Shown: piece by piece, positions 33,147-41,595 of the stretch
Position numbering within the stretch: position 1 is the stretch's first letter
How the letters are laid out: each line of letters starts with the position of its first letter
Translations under genes and position numbers: made by a program
The notes under the pieces: model-generated
Databases searched by the model: none
Seen by the model: only the letters and a program-made list of their open reading frames with translations
Told to the model about the DNA's origin: nothing
NCBI GenBank assembly: GCA_938045815.1
Contig: CALIBI010000059.1
Span: 1 to 47,037, forward strand
DNA: 47,037 nucleotides
DNA from: an uncultured Sulfolobales archaeon
Lineage (GTDB): Archaea > Thermoproteota > Thermoprotei_A > Sulfolobales > NBVN01
Reading direction: 5' to 3'

Positions 33147-33343
33147 GAACCTATAACCAGCACCTACTTTAGATGCCGTGTTAAATTCACCAATATACTG
33201 ATTATTAAGAAGTATTTATACTTAATACTCAACAACATTAGTGACGCAATTCACTAGTAGTGCACTACCACCAATACATATTCATAAAAGTACGATAATT
33301 ACTAGCTTATTATTCCCTACCACATAATCTACTTAGATGAGAA

Positions 33344-34066
33344 GTGAGCGGGTCTTTAGGTAGAGGTAGGAAAGTACATAGAGATGTAGGTAAAGCATAC
33401 GTTATTAAGATATTAAATATAATGAGGCATTACTACAGCTTGAGAGACATAGAAAAAATGCTTGACTTACCAGCACAGACTATATGGAAATACGTGAACT
33501 TGGTTGCAGTGCCTGAGGAGAAGACTGTAGCTAAGATAATTAATAAGGTGAGTGAGTTAAGATTAATTGACAGATTAATAGAGAATTCCATGAGAGAATT
33601 CAAGGAAAACCCCGTTTCTGTTCTGAGTAAGCCTGGCTTTCTCAAACTATTTTCTTACGTTACTGAAGACTTTGTAGGTAGTGCTAAGATAGACTTGATA
33701 ATACCTATGTCAACGAACGCGATCATTTTAGGTAGTTACGTAGCTACTGATTTACCAGGACTTATCTGTCCATTCACGGAAAACCCACCACACGATAGGA
33801 AGGGGTATGTTATCGCATATTATAACAGTAATAATGAGGCAAGCTTCATAGCTCTACCGAAGAGTTGCTTGAGAGAGAAAACAACCGCTTTACTTGTTGA
33901 CATCCTGCTTGAGGAACCAAGTAAGTTAGAGAGTGTTGTGGGAGTTTTAAGTAGGAACAGAATCCACGTGTATGGGGTTGTGGCGATTGATTCTCCTGAT
34001 AATGTGCTGGATCTAGCTAGGAATATGGGGCTTAAGGTAATGACTTTAAGACGCTGGCACTATTAA
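33344..34066 (+). CDS. GfcR-like regulator: HTH plus degenerate phosphoribosyltransferase domain
   Basis: A 240-aa protein with an N-terminal helix-turn-helix (YYSLRDIEKMLDLPAQTIWKYVN, about residues 28-50) and a C-terminal type I PRTase fold (about 95-235). This resembles the archaeal GfcR group of orotate-PRTase-like regulators. The PRPP loop, normally V-D-D-x-x-T-T-G, is here ALLVDILLEEPSKLES, so catalysis looks lost while ligand sensing may remain. The start is GTG 33344 with a weak Shine-Dalgarno site. It converges with the SpeD-family gene, overlapping it by 21 nt. Confidence 0.72.
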   Translation: MSGSLGRGRKVHRDVGKAYVIKILNIMRHYYSLRDIEKMLDLPAQTIWKYVNLVAVPEEKTVAKIINKVSELRLIDRLIENSMREFKENPVSVLSKPGFLKLFSYVTEDFVGSAKIDLIIPMSTNAIILGSYVATDLPGLICPFTENPPHDRKGYVIAYYNSNNEASFIALPKSCLREKTTALLVDILLEEPSKLESVVGVLSRNRIHVYGVVAIDSPDNVLDLARNMGLKVMTLRRWHY

Positions 34067-34453
34067 AGTCTCCTCGATTTTCTGAGACCTGTCAGCGTAA
34101 GCTAACCTGTACTTCGATGGTTTTAGGTAAGCTATTATGAGTTCTATACCTTTTAAAGGATCGCTTTGCTCACCGCACGTATAAACATCAACTGTGGCGT
34201 ACCGGTACTCGACCCACGTATGAACCGCTATATGTGATTCCTCAACTAATGCTATGACTGAGACCCCTCCCTTCCTACCACCAAAACTCCAAGACTTAAC
34301 CTCCACTAACTTCATGTTAGATTCCTCAGCAGCTCTCACAACCACGTTCCTGAGTTCTTCCTCATTCGTGGCGGCTCCCACGTCTATGTCGTAGAGATTG
34401 GCGTAGTAGTGTTTCCCAACTATGAAGTCTTTGTTTTCACTCACTTGAGTCAC
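34046..34453 (-). CDS. speD: SpeD-family pyruvoyl decarboxylase (AdoMet or arginine decarboxylase)
   Basis: A 135-aa proenzyme of the S-adenosylmethionine decarboxylase family. The signature EESHIAVHTWVEYRYATVDVYTCG includes the Glu-Ser site where self-cleavage forms the pyruvoyl group, the His and the Cys proton donor. In Crenarchaea a close paralogue has become an arginine decarboxylase, so the substrate cannot be decided from this copy alone. Either product serves polyamine synthesis. It overlaps the deoxyhypusine synthase gene by 4 nt, linking polyamine supply with its main use in hypusine formation. Confidence 0.87.
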   Translation of the reverse strand: MTQVSENKDFIVGKHYYANLYDIDVGAATNEEELRNVVVRAAEESNMKLVEVKSWSFGGRKGGVSVIALVEESHIAVHTWVEYRYATVDVYTCGEQSDPLKGIELIIAYLKPSKYRLAYADRSQKIEETLIVPAS

Positions 34454-35484
34454 CTCCTCACCCCCTCAAATAACCATGTGAGATCCGCCTTGTATGACCT
34501 CCTGACTCCCCCGTCAATAAGAGCGTGAGTTATTATGGGTAGCGCTATGGTTGCGTCCACGTAAACTACTCTCTTCCTAGCTTTAGGGGAAACCTTACCC
34601 CAACTAATAGCTTCTTCGAGTGTAGCACCACTTAAGCCACCCCACTGAGGCGCGTCTGTAGTGAACTGAACCACGTACTCCAATGACTTGTAGTAGTCGG
34701 GATGTCCCTCCTCCTCAGCTATCAAGGTTTGAGCTACCGTAACTAAGTTGACGTAGTCTTTAGGAACGCCGCCACCAACATATATTGCAGCAAGCTTGTT
34801 TGAGCGTCTCCCAACCTCTACTATCTGGTAGAAATCTTTCACCATATCTAAAACTATCTTATGGCCTCTACGGTACGGTAGTAGAGTCGCCATGCCGTAC
34901 CCGCTATCAACTAGTGCAGGAGAGAATACTGGCACGCCAGACCTGTAAGCCGCTGCCACTATCGAGTCTATTCCGCGTTTGTTGAGGAATTCCCCAAATA
35001 AGTGTAGGAATTCAGCTGTTGAGTAGATAGACCCGCTAGGAAGACTCTCAACAAACTCTCTAATGAGTCCCTCCATCTCCCTGTACTCAAGTTCGCTAGC
35101 TACCGTGTCGTAGAATCTGTCGAGCTTGTGTTTGAGTAGTTCGTTATCGTCTACACATGGGTACGTCTTCAAGTATTTGAAACCCATCGCTTCAAAAATG
35201 TCTTCACTTATTATAGCACCCGTAGATACTACTACATCCACATACCTGTTCTCAACCAACCACTTAATGATTTTCCACATTCCTGCAGTACTCATAGAGC
35301 CTGCTAAACCGAGAAATATTGTTACGTCGCTGTCGCTGAACATATCGATGAGTGCTTGATACGCTTCTCCCAGAGCCCTACCCTGAAAAGCCGTGTCACT
35401 CATTCTTAGTAAGAGCTCGTGAAGACCTCTGCGACCTACTTCAAGACTCTTTACTTCCCCCATCGTGAACGGGTACTCCACCAT
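34450..35484 (-). CDS. dys: Deoxyhypusine synthase
   Basis: This NAD-dependent enzyme transfers the aminobutyl group of spermidine to a lysine of translation factor aIF5A, the first step to hypusine. The 344-aa sequence has the family features TIFLGLAGSMSTAGM, VSTGAIISEDI, the YVGGGVPKDY loop and the active-site segment GGLSGATLEEAISWGKV with the catalytic lysine. The start at 35484 (MVEYPFTMG) is reasonable. It is the first gene of a two-gene unit with the SpeD-family decarboxylase. Confidence 0.94.
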   Translation of the reverse strand: MVEYPFTMGEVKSLEVGRRGLHELLLRMSDTAFQGRALGEAYQALIDMFSDSDVTIFLGLAGSMSTAGMWKIIKWLVENRYVDVVVSTGAIISEDIFEAMGFKYLKTYPCVDDNELLKHKLDRFYDTVASELEYREMEGLIREFVESLPSGSIYSTAEFLHLFGEFLNKRGIDSIVAAAYRSGVPVFSPALVDSGYGMATLLPYRRGHKIVLDMVKDFYQIVEVGRRSNKLAAIYVGGGVPKDYVNLVTVAQTLIAEEEGHPDYYKSLEYVVQFTTDAPQWGGLSGATLEEAISWGKVSPKARKRVVYVDATIALPIITHALIDGGVRRSYKADLTWLFEGVRR

Positions 35485-35659
35485 TTTATTCCTGACCGAG
35501 AATATCGGAACAGAAAAACCTAATTAAGCTTTAGTAAGTCTATATAAGACAACAAAATCTTCAGCTAGCTTCTTAACTGTGTTTATTCATGAAGTCACAA
35601 AAAATCTTACGCAAGCACATAAAGTATTAAAATCCTAGAAACAAATATTTAGTACCTCA

Positions 35660-35693
35660 TGATGGACAGCAGTCAGCTGGTTCCCTACCATCA
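35660..35693 (-). terminator. Imperfect stem-loop after the aminotransferase gene
   Basis: TGATGG and CCATCA pair, with an inner CAGC/GCTG stem. It lies 11 nt after the stop on the minus strand and a T-rich stretch follows, so it may help end the transcript or protect its 3' end. Confidence 0.35.
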
Positions 35694-35703
35694 ATCACGA
35701 ACC

Positions 35704-37023
35704 TCACTTCCTCGTGACTAATTCTGTATTTCTAGCCAGAAAATCTTCAAAATCACTAACGAACTTGTCTACCTCTTCTAACGTATGAGCTGCTGAGAGG
35801 AATAAGTGTGGTTTTGTTGGTGTTAAGAAGAAAGTGTTTCTCTCTATCATGTGTTTAAATAAGAGCTCACATGCTCTCAAGTTCTTGGTTCTCTCGCTTG
35901 TTAGGGGGTCTCTAGGCACTTCTTCAGTGAAGTGAATTCCTATCATTGATCCAAGGCCGGTGATGTGGCACTGCGCGTGAGTTCTCTCAATAGAATCTTT
36001 CAAACCCTTAATCAGTCTTCTCCCCAAGCCGTGAAGTTTCTCGTAAAATAATTCTCCTTTACTAAGAAGCTCGGAAATCAGTACGTAGCCCGCCCTCATT
36101 GTTAGAGGATTACCAACGAATGTTCCTCCATGAAAAACTCTCTCATCAAATCTAGGCCTAGCTACTTGATCCAAGAGTTCTAAATATTCAGAAGAGCCTA
36201 CCACGGCTCCAGCGCCAGCAAAGTATTGTCCTCCAACAGCCTTACCAGCAGTTATTATGTCTGGTCTTACGTTATAGTAGTGTTGAGCTCCCTTATAGAA
36301 CCTAAACCCTGTTATGACTTCATCAAATATTAGGACGAAACCTTCATCATCGGCTAATTCTCTGAGTCCTTTAAGAAACTCTCTCTCGGCCGGAATACAC
36401 CCGGCCGCACCCATCAAGGGTTCAACTATGACTGCTGCTAAATCTTCTTTCCTCACTATGTTCCTCACACCATCTAAGTCGTTATAAGGAAGTATGACTG
36501 TCTGATCCGTGTTGATGTATCGCATATCGAGGGAGGATGGACGATCATATGGGTAACTCGCAGCTACGTGTAGTTCTGGGTAGCCACCGTGCCACCCCCC
36601 AATAAACTTACCTATTTTTGTTTTCTTGGTGTATGCTCTAGCTAGCCTAATAGCATACATGTTGGCCTCAGTGCCTGAGTTGGTTGGTCTGACCATGTCT
36701 AGATCGAACCACTGAGTAACTGCCTTAGCCCACTTGACTTCCCACTCATTACATAACCCGAAGTGAGTTCCTAGGGATAGTTGTTCTCTTGCAGCCTCAA
36801 GTATGGGTTCATACCCGAAGCCCGTAATTACTGTTCCGTGACTCATCCAGTAATCAACGTACTCGTTACCGTCAACATCCCACACTCTAGATCCTTTTGC
36901 TTTAGCGATATATATTGGGTGCGGTGCAAAATACCTTAAAGCGTACGAAACTCCTCCTGGGAGATATTTTCGTGCTTCCTCATAGAATTCCTTAGATTTT
37001 TTCAGGTCTTCCCAGCGTACCAA
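35704..37023 (-). CDS. Class III aminotransferase, glutamate-1-semialdehyde aminomutase-like
   Basis: A 439-aa PLP enzyme of the HemL/class III aminotransferase group. Features are YLPGGVSYALRYF, DVDGNEYVDYWMSHGTVITG, NSGTEANMYAIRLARAYT, FDEVITGFR and the PLP lysine in ITAGKAVGGQYFAG. It looks active. A heme role is doubtful: no tetrapyrrole gene is nearby, and its start overlaps by 22 nt a diaminopentanoate dehydrogenase-like gene, pointing to amine or amino acid catabolism or a beta-amino acid substrate. The start at 37023 is within the upstream gene's 3' end. Confidence 0.85.
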   Translation of the reverse strand: MVRWEDLKKSKEFYEEARKYLPGGVSYALRYFAPHPIYIAKAKGSRVWDVDGNEYVDYWMSHGTVITGFGYEPILEAAREQLSLGTHFGLCNEWEVKWAKAVTQWFDLDMVRPTNSGTEANMYAIRLARAYTKKTKIGKFIGGWHGGYPELHVAASYPYDRPSSLDMRYINTDQTVILPYNDLDGVRNIVRKEDLAAVIVEPLMGAAGCIPAEREFLKGLRELADDEGFVLIFDEVITGFRFYKGAQHYYNVRPDIITAGKAVGGQYFAGAGAVVGSSEYLELLDQVARPRFDERVFHGGTFVGNPLTMRAGYVLISELLSKGELFYEKLHGLGRRLIKGLKDSIERTHAQCHITGLGSMIGIHFTEEVPRDPLTSERTKNLRACELLFKHMIERNTFFLTPTKPHLFLSAAHTLEEVDKFVSDFEDFLARNTELVTRK

Positions 37024-38039
37024 CCATAATCACCTAGGAAAACCGAAGGAAGTATGATGTCTTTCATTGTTAGGAGGCCTGGAGGTGCTTGAAGAACTCT
37101 AGGTATTACGTTAACAACCATTGAAGCAGTAGCGATGTCGCCAGGAGTCCCTGTTTCACACCTCCAACGCGTTGTTGGGTTTCCTTCTATGAGTACTTCA
37201 TCGTAGTCCTCCCTACCCACAGATGCTAGCAGGTCTAGCCTAACGAATTCTCTACCGTTAACGTAACCAACACCCCACCCGTGAATTCCTGAAACTCTAC
37301 CTGGTTCGATTTTGAAGTACTGAGTCTCCATAGGTTTCTCAGCTATTATCGGTTCCTGCCCTTCCTCAACACTATCTATGCTTACCCCAAGAATACATCC
37401 TAAGAGCATTATAGACTCCGCATACCCTACATGAGCAGTTATTTCTCCTGCAGACATTTTAAGCATGAACTCCTCCGGCGTTAAGGAGATACCGTATTTC
37501 TTCTGGAATGAGTACCTCCTCTTAGAAGCATCTAAAGACCTAACTACGTGTATTCTGTACACTTCAGCAGAAACAGAAGTCAGGAACGCTGGTAGCGCGT
37601 CAAACACGAATCCCGGGTTAACACCCGTACCAATAACCCTAACACTATTCTTTCTAGCTAACTCATCGATTAGTAGGGAGAGTTCAGGGTACCTGTACCA
37701 AGGATAAGCTAAGGTTTCAGAAGTAGACACCACGTTAGCTCCTGCTGACACAGCCCTAACTATTTGAGGGTATATGCGGTCTAGGTAAGTGCCGGTAGAT
37801 ATGATTACTACGTCAGGCTTGACAGACTTCAGGTAATTCCAGGATATTGAGTCATGAATTACCTTAACACCTAAGCTCCTCCCCAACCCAGCCACAACAC
37901 CTAAGTCTTCACCAACCTTAGAAGGATCTACGTCTATCCCACCAATCAACTCAACACCTTTCCTAGAACTAAGAAGCTTAACTATGAGAGATCCTATAGG
38001 TCCTACACCATAAACAACTATTTTCAGTCCTTCAGACAT
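37002..38039 (-). CDS. 2,4-diaminopentanoate dehydrogenase-like NAD(P)-dependent enzyme
   Basis: A 345-aa protein of the dihydrodipicolinate-reductase-like amine dehydrogenase family. The Rossmann loop VVYGVGPIGSLIVKLL and IGGIDVDPSKVGEDLG open the protein, followed by IISTGTYLDRIYPQI, SETLAYPWYRYPEL, and VIGTGVNPGFVFDALP, all hallmarks of the 2,4-diaminopentanoate dehydrogenases of ornithine fermentation. The other ornithine-pathway enzymes (mutase, thiolase) are not in the window, so the real substrate may differ. It is the first gene of a pair with the aminotransferase. Confidence 0.82.
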   Translation of the reverse strand: MSEGLKIVVYGVGPIGSLIVKLLSSRKGVELIGGIDVDPSKVGEDLGVVAGLGRSLGVKVIHDSISWNYLKSVKPDVVIISTGTYLDRIYPQIVRAVSAGANVVSTSETLAYPWYRYPELSLLIDELARKNSVRVIGTGVNPGFVFDALPAFLTSVSAEVYRIHVVRSLDASKRRYSFQKKYGISLTPEEFMLKMSAGEITAHVGYAESIMLLGCILGVSIDSVEEGQEPIIAEKPMETQYFKIEPGRVSGIHGWGVGYVNGREFVRLDLLASVGREDYDEVLIEGNPTTRWRCETGTPGDIATASMVVNVIPRVLQAPPGLLTMKDIILPSVFLGDYGWYAGKT

Positions 38040-38136
38040 TTAAACACACCAATGAATACACTCAAGATCTCAATATAAGTATCTAAGGTATTAAGATTTA
38101 TAGTCTATTGCGACGATATTTATCTTAGGAGATACC

Positions 38137-38643
38137 ATGAGTAAAGAACTACGTGTTATAGTTATAGCGTTATTAGTCATTGTGGTGTCCCTATCTTTGA
38201 TGCCTTTCGTGATAAGAGCTGTTTTCGGCAAGTATAACCCATACTATACTTTCAGAGACTCTATAATGGCTAGCCTCCTAGCCTTAGTGTGGGTAGGTAT
38301 AATCACATTATTGGTTGCTATGATGCGAATCCACAAATACGCGAGTGGGGAGGACGCGACCTTAAAAAAGATACTAGACAGCCTAACAGGAATTCAGGAA
38401 AAACTGAAAACTTTGGAAGAGAAGGAAGTAAGAGAAACAACACAGGAAAAACTAGGTGGGATCTTTACAGAGTTAGACAAGGCACTTAGAGATAATGCGG
38501 TAATTCTTAAGTGCCCACAACACCCGGACTCCAAAGTAACTATATTATCTGACGGTTCACTGTGGTGTATGGCAGGACACTATGCCTGGTTGAGTGAGAG
38601 CTTGAGACAAATTCTTTCAGAAGCATTACGAACAAAAACATAG
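38137..38643 (+). CDS. Membrane protein with coiled coil and C-terminal zinc-ribbon-like motif
   Basis: A 168-aa protein I do not recognise. It has two membrane helices (about residues 7-28 and 43-63), a coiled coil (about 75-120) and a C-terminal soluble part with CPQHPDSKVTILSDGSLWCMAGH, whose Cys and His pairs could bind zinc. ATG 38137 follows AGGAGAT, and a TTTATA box lies near 38097. It stands alone upstream of the SRP RNA gene. Confidence 0.65.
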   Translation: MSKELRVIVIALLVIVVSLSLMPFVIRAVFGKYNPYYTFRDSIMASLLALVWVGIITLLVAMMRIHKYASGEDATLKKILDSLTGIQEKLKTLEEKEVRETTQEKLGGIFTELDKALRDNAVILKCPQHPDSKVTILSDGSLWCMAGHYAWLSESLRQILSEALRTKT

Positions 38644-38717
38644 TTTTTATATAGGAAGCAACCACACCAAGTAAACAAATTCTAATGATCTTACTACTAC
38701 CCCTAACGTAGAAGAAC

Positions 38718-38727
38718 AAATATAAGC
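38718..38727 (+). promoter_or_regulatory. Box A promoter of the SRP RNA gene
   Basis: AAATATAAGC lies about 26 nt before the 5' end of helix 1 of the SRP RNA at 38748. Confidence 0.55.
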
Positions 38728-38747
38728 TCTGATAAATTATTTAGTCT

Positions 38748-39053
38748 GGCGTGGGTAGGGCTAGGAGGGTCGCCGCCTCCTCTGGCCGAAGGCGTAAAGC
38801 GGAGCCAGTAACCCTCTATGATGTAGGAAGTCTTAACAACCACCCTGGGGTTTGCGATGAAGCCCGCCCCGTGGGGTCGGCGGTGGCGGAGTACTCCTCG
38901 GAGGGGGAGTGCTAACCGCCTTTGCGGGGGGAACCGGCCAGGCCCGGAAGGGAGCAACCTAACTCCCGACGCCGACGTTCACGGGTCACCGGGTGGAGGA
39001 CGGCCTCAGGAGCTGGTTGTTGAGGTCTTCCACATCGTAGAGGGGGCCACGCC
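38748..39053 (+). ncRNA. Signal recognition particle RNA (archaeal 7S RNA)
   Basis: This is the RNA core of SRP, which docks ribosomes making membrane proteins. The helix 8 signature GGCCAGGCCCGGAAGGGAG followed by CAACC is present in full. The 5' end GGCGTGG and the 3' end CCACGCC pair perfectly as helix 1, which fixes the ends and gives 306 nt, the usual archaeal length. A TATA box stands 26 nt upstream. The region is much richer in G and C than its surroundings, as expected for a thermophile's structured RNA. The two ORFs the track lists here (38703-38957 and 38857-39081) are spurious. Confidence 0.95.
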
Positions 39054-39060
39054 ATATAAG
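39053..39060 (+). promoter_or_regulatory. Box A promoter touching the SRP RNA 3' end
   Basis: CATATAAG begins on the last base of SRP helix 1 and predicts a start near 39082, the GTG of the kinase gene, which would be leaderless. Confidence 0.45.
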
Positions 39061-39081
39061 AGCGTTTTAGTTTTTGATTAG

Positions 39082-39831
39082 GTGTTTGGTTTGGAGTGTA
39101 CTCACTTACTGAGTTATCCCGAGCTGAGTGAGGACTTGATTAGTAGGAGACTTAATAAGTTGAGGTTTTTAGGGTTTAGGAATTGCGTTGATTTGGGTGA
39201 TTACGAGTTATGGGGGTTTAAGGTTTTGGGGAAGGGTCATTCATCAGTTGTTTTAGCTGCTGAATTCACGAATTTGGGGTACGTAGCAGTGAAGGTTCTG
39301 AGAACAGACTCGAAAAGAGACTCACTATTAAGTGAGTGTGATTTAATGAGGAAAGCTTTTCCTGTGGCTCCTAAGGTCTACTACTGTGATAACGAGCTCA
39401 TAGTTATGGAATTAATTAGAGGGGTTAAGTTAGGTGACGTGACTTCCAGCATAACTTCATGTGATGATCTCATTAAACTGTATCTTAAGATATTGGCTGC
39501 TGTACGCTACCTAGACTTGAAGAACGTGACTCATAAGGAGCTGAACATACTGAAGAAGCACGTAATAATAGATGAGGAAGGCAAGATCAGAATAATTGAT
39601 TTTGAGTCCGGATTTACTGGATTCACGTGTAATTTATGCAGAGCTTTCTCAGCTCTCATCTTGAGGGATCGCAGAATAATAGAGTGCTGTGATTTAAAGC
39701 AAACCCAGAAGGACCTACTCCTAAAACTACTGAGTTCTTATAAGAAAACAAACTCTGACGAGTCCTTCGCGACGTTAGTTAAGACTATACTGAACTTATG
39801 TGGAGATAGTTTGTGCGAATGCGTAGGTTAG
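39082..39831 (+). CDS. Predicted protein kinase (atypical, COG2112-like)
   Basis: A 249-aa kinase-fold protein. It has a glycine-rich loop (VLGKGHSSVVLAAEF), the ATP-binding lysine in VAVKVLR, a hinge-like IVMELIRG, a catalytic loop THKELNILKKHVII and a metal loop IIDFESG. The catalytic loop carries His-Lys-Glu where most kinases have His-Arg-Asp, as in archaeal kinases of this group, so activity is uncertain. The start is GTG 39082 (leaderless) or TTG 39091. Its 3' end overlaps the convergent JAMM-like gene by 47 nt. Confidence 0.72.
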   Translation: MFGLECTHLLSYPELSEDLISRRLNKLRFLGFRNCVDLGDYELWGFKVLGKGHSSVVLAAEFTNLGYVAVKVLRTDSKRDSLLSECDLMRKAFPVAPKVYYCDNELIVMELIRGVKLGDVTSSITSCDDLIKLYLKILAAVRYLDLKNVTHKELNILKKHVIIDEEGKIRIIDFESGFTGFTCNLCRAFSALILRDRRIIECCDLKQTQKDLLLKLLSSYKKTNSDESFATLVKTILNLCGDSLCECVG

Positions 39832-40537
39832 TACCTACGAAACCTCTCTCAAGATAACGATTTAAGTCGTTAATCCTCATCTTTCTTAAAGCGTCCTTAA
39901 ATCTTATTAATTCCATTAAGTCTTCCTCAGTAAACGGACCTGACCTCACTATAATCAAGTAACAGTCTCTTGAGACAACCCCCCCGCCAATCCCTCTATA
40001 CATTAGGGTGTTACTCAACGACCTTACGTCATGCGGTGATAATAAGCAGTTGCCGGGGTGCGTGTGTAAACTGAAGAGAACCCTACTCATAGGTAGGGCT
40101 ATTCTGTTTTCCTCACCCTCAATTAAGTATCCCTTACCGTTGCTTAAGACGACCAGTAAGTACTCTATACCTGAATGGATGGTAGTGTACGTGTACGGGG
40201 TCATCAACTCTATAGACTTAACCAAGACATGATTAGTTATCTTGTTGAGTAAGGAATACAGCTCTTCACCTCTCCCGCACACCTCACTACTGTACCTGTA
40301 CTCAATTACTACGTTATCTTCTCTCCCTTCTTCTAGACTAACTAATTTGCTAGGTATCTTAGTTATTTTCTCGCAGCAATACTCTACGACGGGAGTTCCA
40401 GCACCGTAATCTATCCTTACTTTCGGATTTAAGCACTCATAATCCTCAACTAATTCGTAGAGAGCTCCCTCCACGTAGTAAAACATAGCTATTAAGGAAG
40501 TCCATTTCTCGCTAATTTCCACGAACTGCTTACTCAA
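39785..40537 (-). CDS. JAMM/MPN-like metalloprotease-fold protein
   Basis: A protein of about 250 aa. The segment SLHTHPGNCLLSPHDVRSL fits the JAMM motif H-x-H-P...S-x2-D of zinc isopeptidases, but the spacing between the second His and the Ser is six residues where most have seven. The upstream 130 residues are a separate, partly helical region with a YCCEK cysteine pair. I prefer TTG 40537, preceded by AAGGTG, to the track's 40633, which would overlap the upstream gene by 86 nt. The substrate is unknown. Confidence 0.6.
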   Translation of the reverse strand: MSKQFVEISEKWTSLIAMFYYVEGALYELVEDYECLNPKVRIDYGAGTPVVEYCCEKITKIPSKLVSLEEGREDNVVIEYRYSSEVCGRGEELYSLLNKITNHVLVKSIELMTPYTYTTIHSGIEYLLVVLSNGKGYLIEGEENRIALPMSRVLFSLHTHPGNCLLSPHDVRSLSNTLMYRGIGGGVVSRDCYLIIVRSGPFTEEDLMELIRFKDALRKMRINDLNRYLERGFVGTNLRIRTNYLHISSV

Positions 40538-40547
40538 GTCGAGCACC

Positions 40548-40937
40548 TTAGTACCTAAATAAATACATTTGCTGGCTAACGTATGGGTCGTGTTTCGAGA
40601 GCTTCTCAAACAACCTACTAAATACTCCCTCAACCACGCTTAAGTCTCTTGAGAGATACCCGTTAAGGATTAAGTTAGCCGTGACTAAGTCTGAGTAGAG
40701 TTCCTTATCTATTATTCCTTCATCTAGAGCTATTGAGGCTAGGTTAGTGAGGTCTAGTTCAGGTAGGTAGTAACCCCTAAGAAGCATAACGTAGCTTCTC
40801 AGGAGAGAAACTAACGCGTTCCTCAAATCACTAGCTTTGCCCTCTTTCCTGTACTTAACGTAAGAATCTACAGCCTCCTTAACTAAACGCAACGCCTCAG
40901 AATAGCAGGAAGTAGACGTCAAGGCAGCCTCACTCAA
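40548..40937 (-). CDS. Hypothetical helical protein
   Basis: A 129-aa all-helical protein I do not recognise. It has repeating Leu-rich helices ([56 protein letters not shown]) and ends with QQMYLFRY. The start TTG 40937 overlaps the isomerase gene by 8 nt, and the JAMM-like gene follows within 11 nt, so all three are probably cotranscribed. Confidence 0.6.
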   Translation of the reverse strand: MSEAALTSTSCYSEALRLVKEAVDSYVKYRKEGKASDLRNALVSLLRSYVMLLRGYYLPELDLTNLASIALDEGIIDKELYSDLVTANLILNGYLSRDLSVVEGVFSRLFEKLSKHDPYVSQQMYLFRY

Positions 40938-41505
40938 TGTTTGCGTGTCTAGACCTTAGGTCTTCCTCCGTCTTACCAAGCCTAGCCATCAACTCAGCAG
41001 TGACTGCGTCTAGCATAACTAACGCAGCAACCTCGAATAGAGTTCCTAAAGGCGCTAAAGGCTCGTAAATACCCATTAACTGCCTAACGTTGTAGTCGTC
41101 CTCACCACTGATTTTCGTTCTGCCAGGAACCCTAACAACTATGTCTGAGAGTCTCCCGAGAGGTGAGTCTGGGTATGAGGTCACGCTTACTACGATAGCT
41201 CCTAAATTCTTAGCTACTTCAGCCGCCGTAACGACTAATTTCGTCCTACCAGAACCAGAGATAGCTATCAACATGTCTCCCGGGTTTAGCGGGGGGTTTA
41301 TTGTTTCACCAAACACGTAGACGTTGTAACCTAAGTGTGATAACCTCATGGCGAAGGCTCTGCCAACAAGACCTGACCTACCAGCACCTAAAACTAAGAT
41401 CTTCCTAGAGTCGTAGTATATGCTTACCAGTTTTTTAATAAATTTCTCAATCTCCTCGTAAGAAAGCTCGTTAAACGAGTAACTCAGGAACTTCGAGATA
41501 CTCAT
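40930..41505 (-). CDS. hxlB: 6-phospho-3-hexuloisomerase (SIS domain)
   Basis: This SIS-domain enzyme interconverts hexulose 6-phosphate and fructose 6-phosphate; in archaea the reverse ribulose monophosphate route makes pentoses. Features are [44 protein letters not shown] and the C-terminal RSRHANIE ending. I start at ATG 41505, which has AAGGAGG upstream, rather than TTG 41529, giving 191 aa. The partner hexulose-phosphate synthase is not in the window. Confidence 0.88.
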   Translation of the reverse strand: MSISKFLSYSFNELSYEEIEKFIKKLVSIYYDSRKILVLGAGRSGLVGRAFAMRLSHLGYNVYVFGETINPPLNPGDMLIAISGSGRTKLVVTAAEVAKNLGAIVVSVTSYPDSPLGRLSDIVVRVPGRTKISGEDDYNVRQLMGIYEPLAPLGTLFEVAALVMLDAVTAELMARLGKTEEDLRSRHANIE

Positions 41506-41560
41506 AAAAGCCTCCTTGAATACCTGCAACTACTCCCTTACACATATCTTGTTGTCGAGG

Positions 41561-41568
41561 TATAAAAG
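41561..41568 (+). promoter_or_regulatory. Box A promoter of the C/D sRNA, perhaps bidirectional
   Basis: TATAAAAG lies about 26 nt before 41590, just ahead of box C of the sRNA. Read on the minus strand it is CTTTTATA, which could also serve the isomerase operon. Confidence 0.45.
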
Positions 41569-41595
41569 GTTATATTTTATGGAGTGAGTTTTATC

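Noticed and set aside
35660-35693. C/D box RNA on the minus strand after the aminotransferase
   Set aside because: Only a box C-like TTGATGG and one CTGA are present; the symmetrical TGATGG/CCATCA fits a stem-loop better.
38703-39081. Two ORFs overlapping the SRP RNA (38703-38957 minus, 38857-39081 plus)
   Set aside because: They lie inside a clear 7S RNA and have arginine/proline-rich translations typical of GC-rich structured RNA read as protein.
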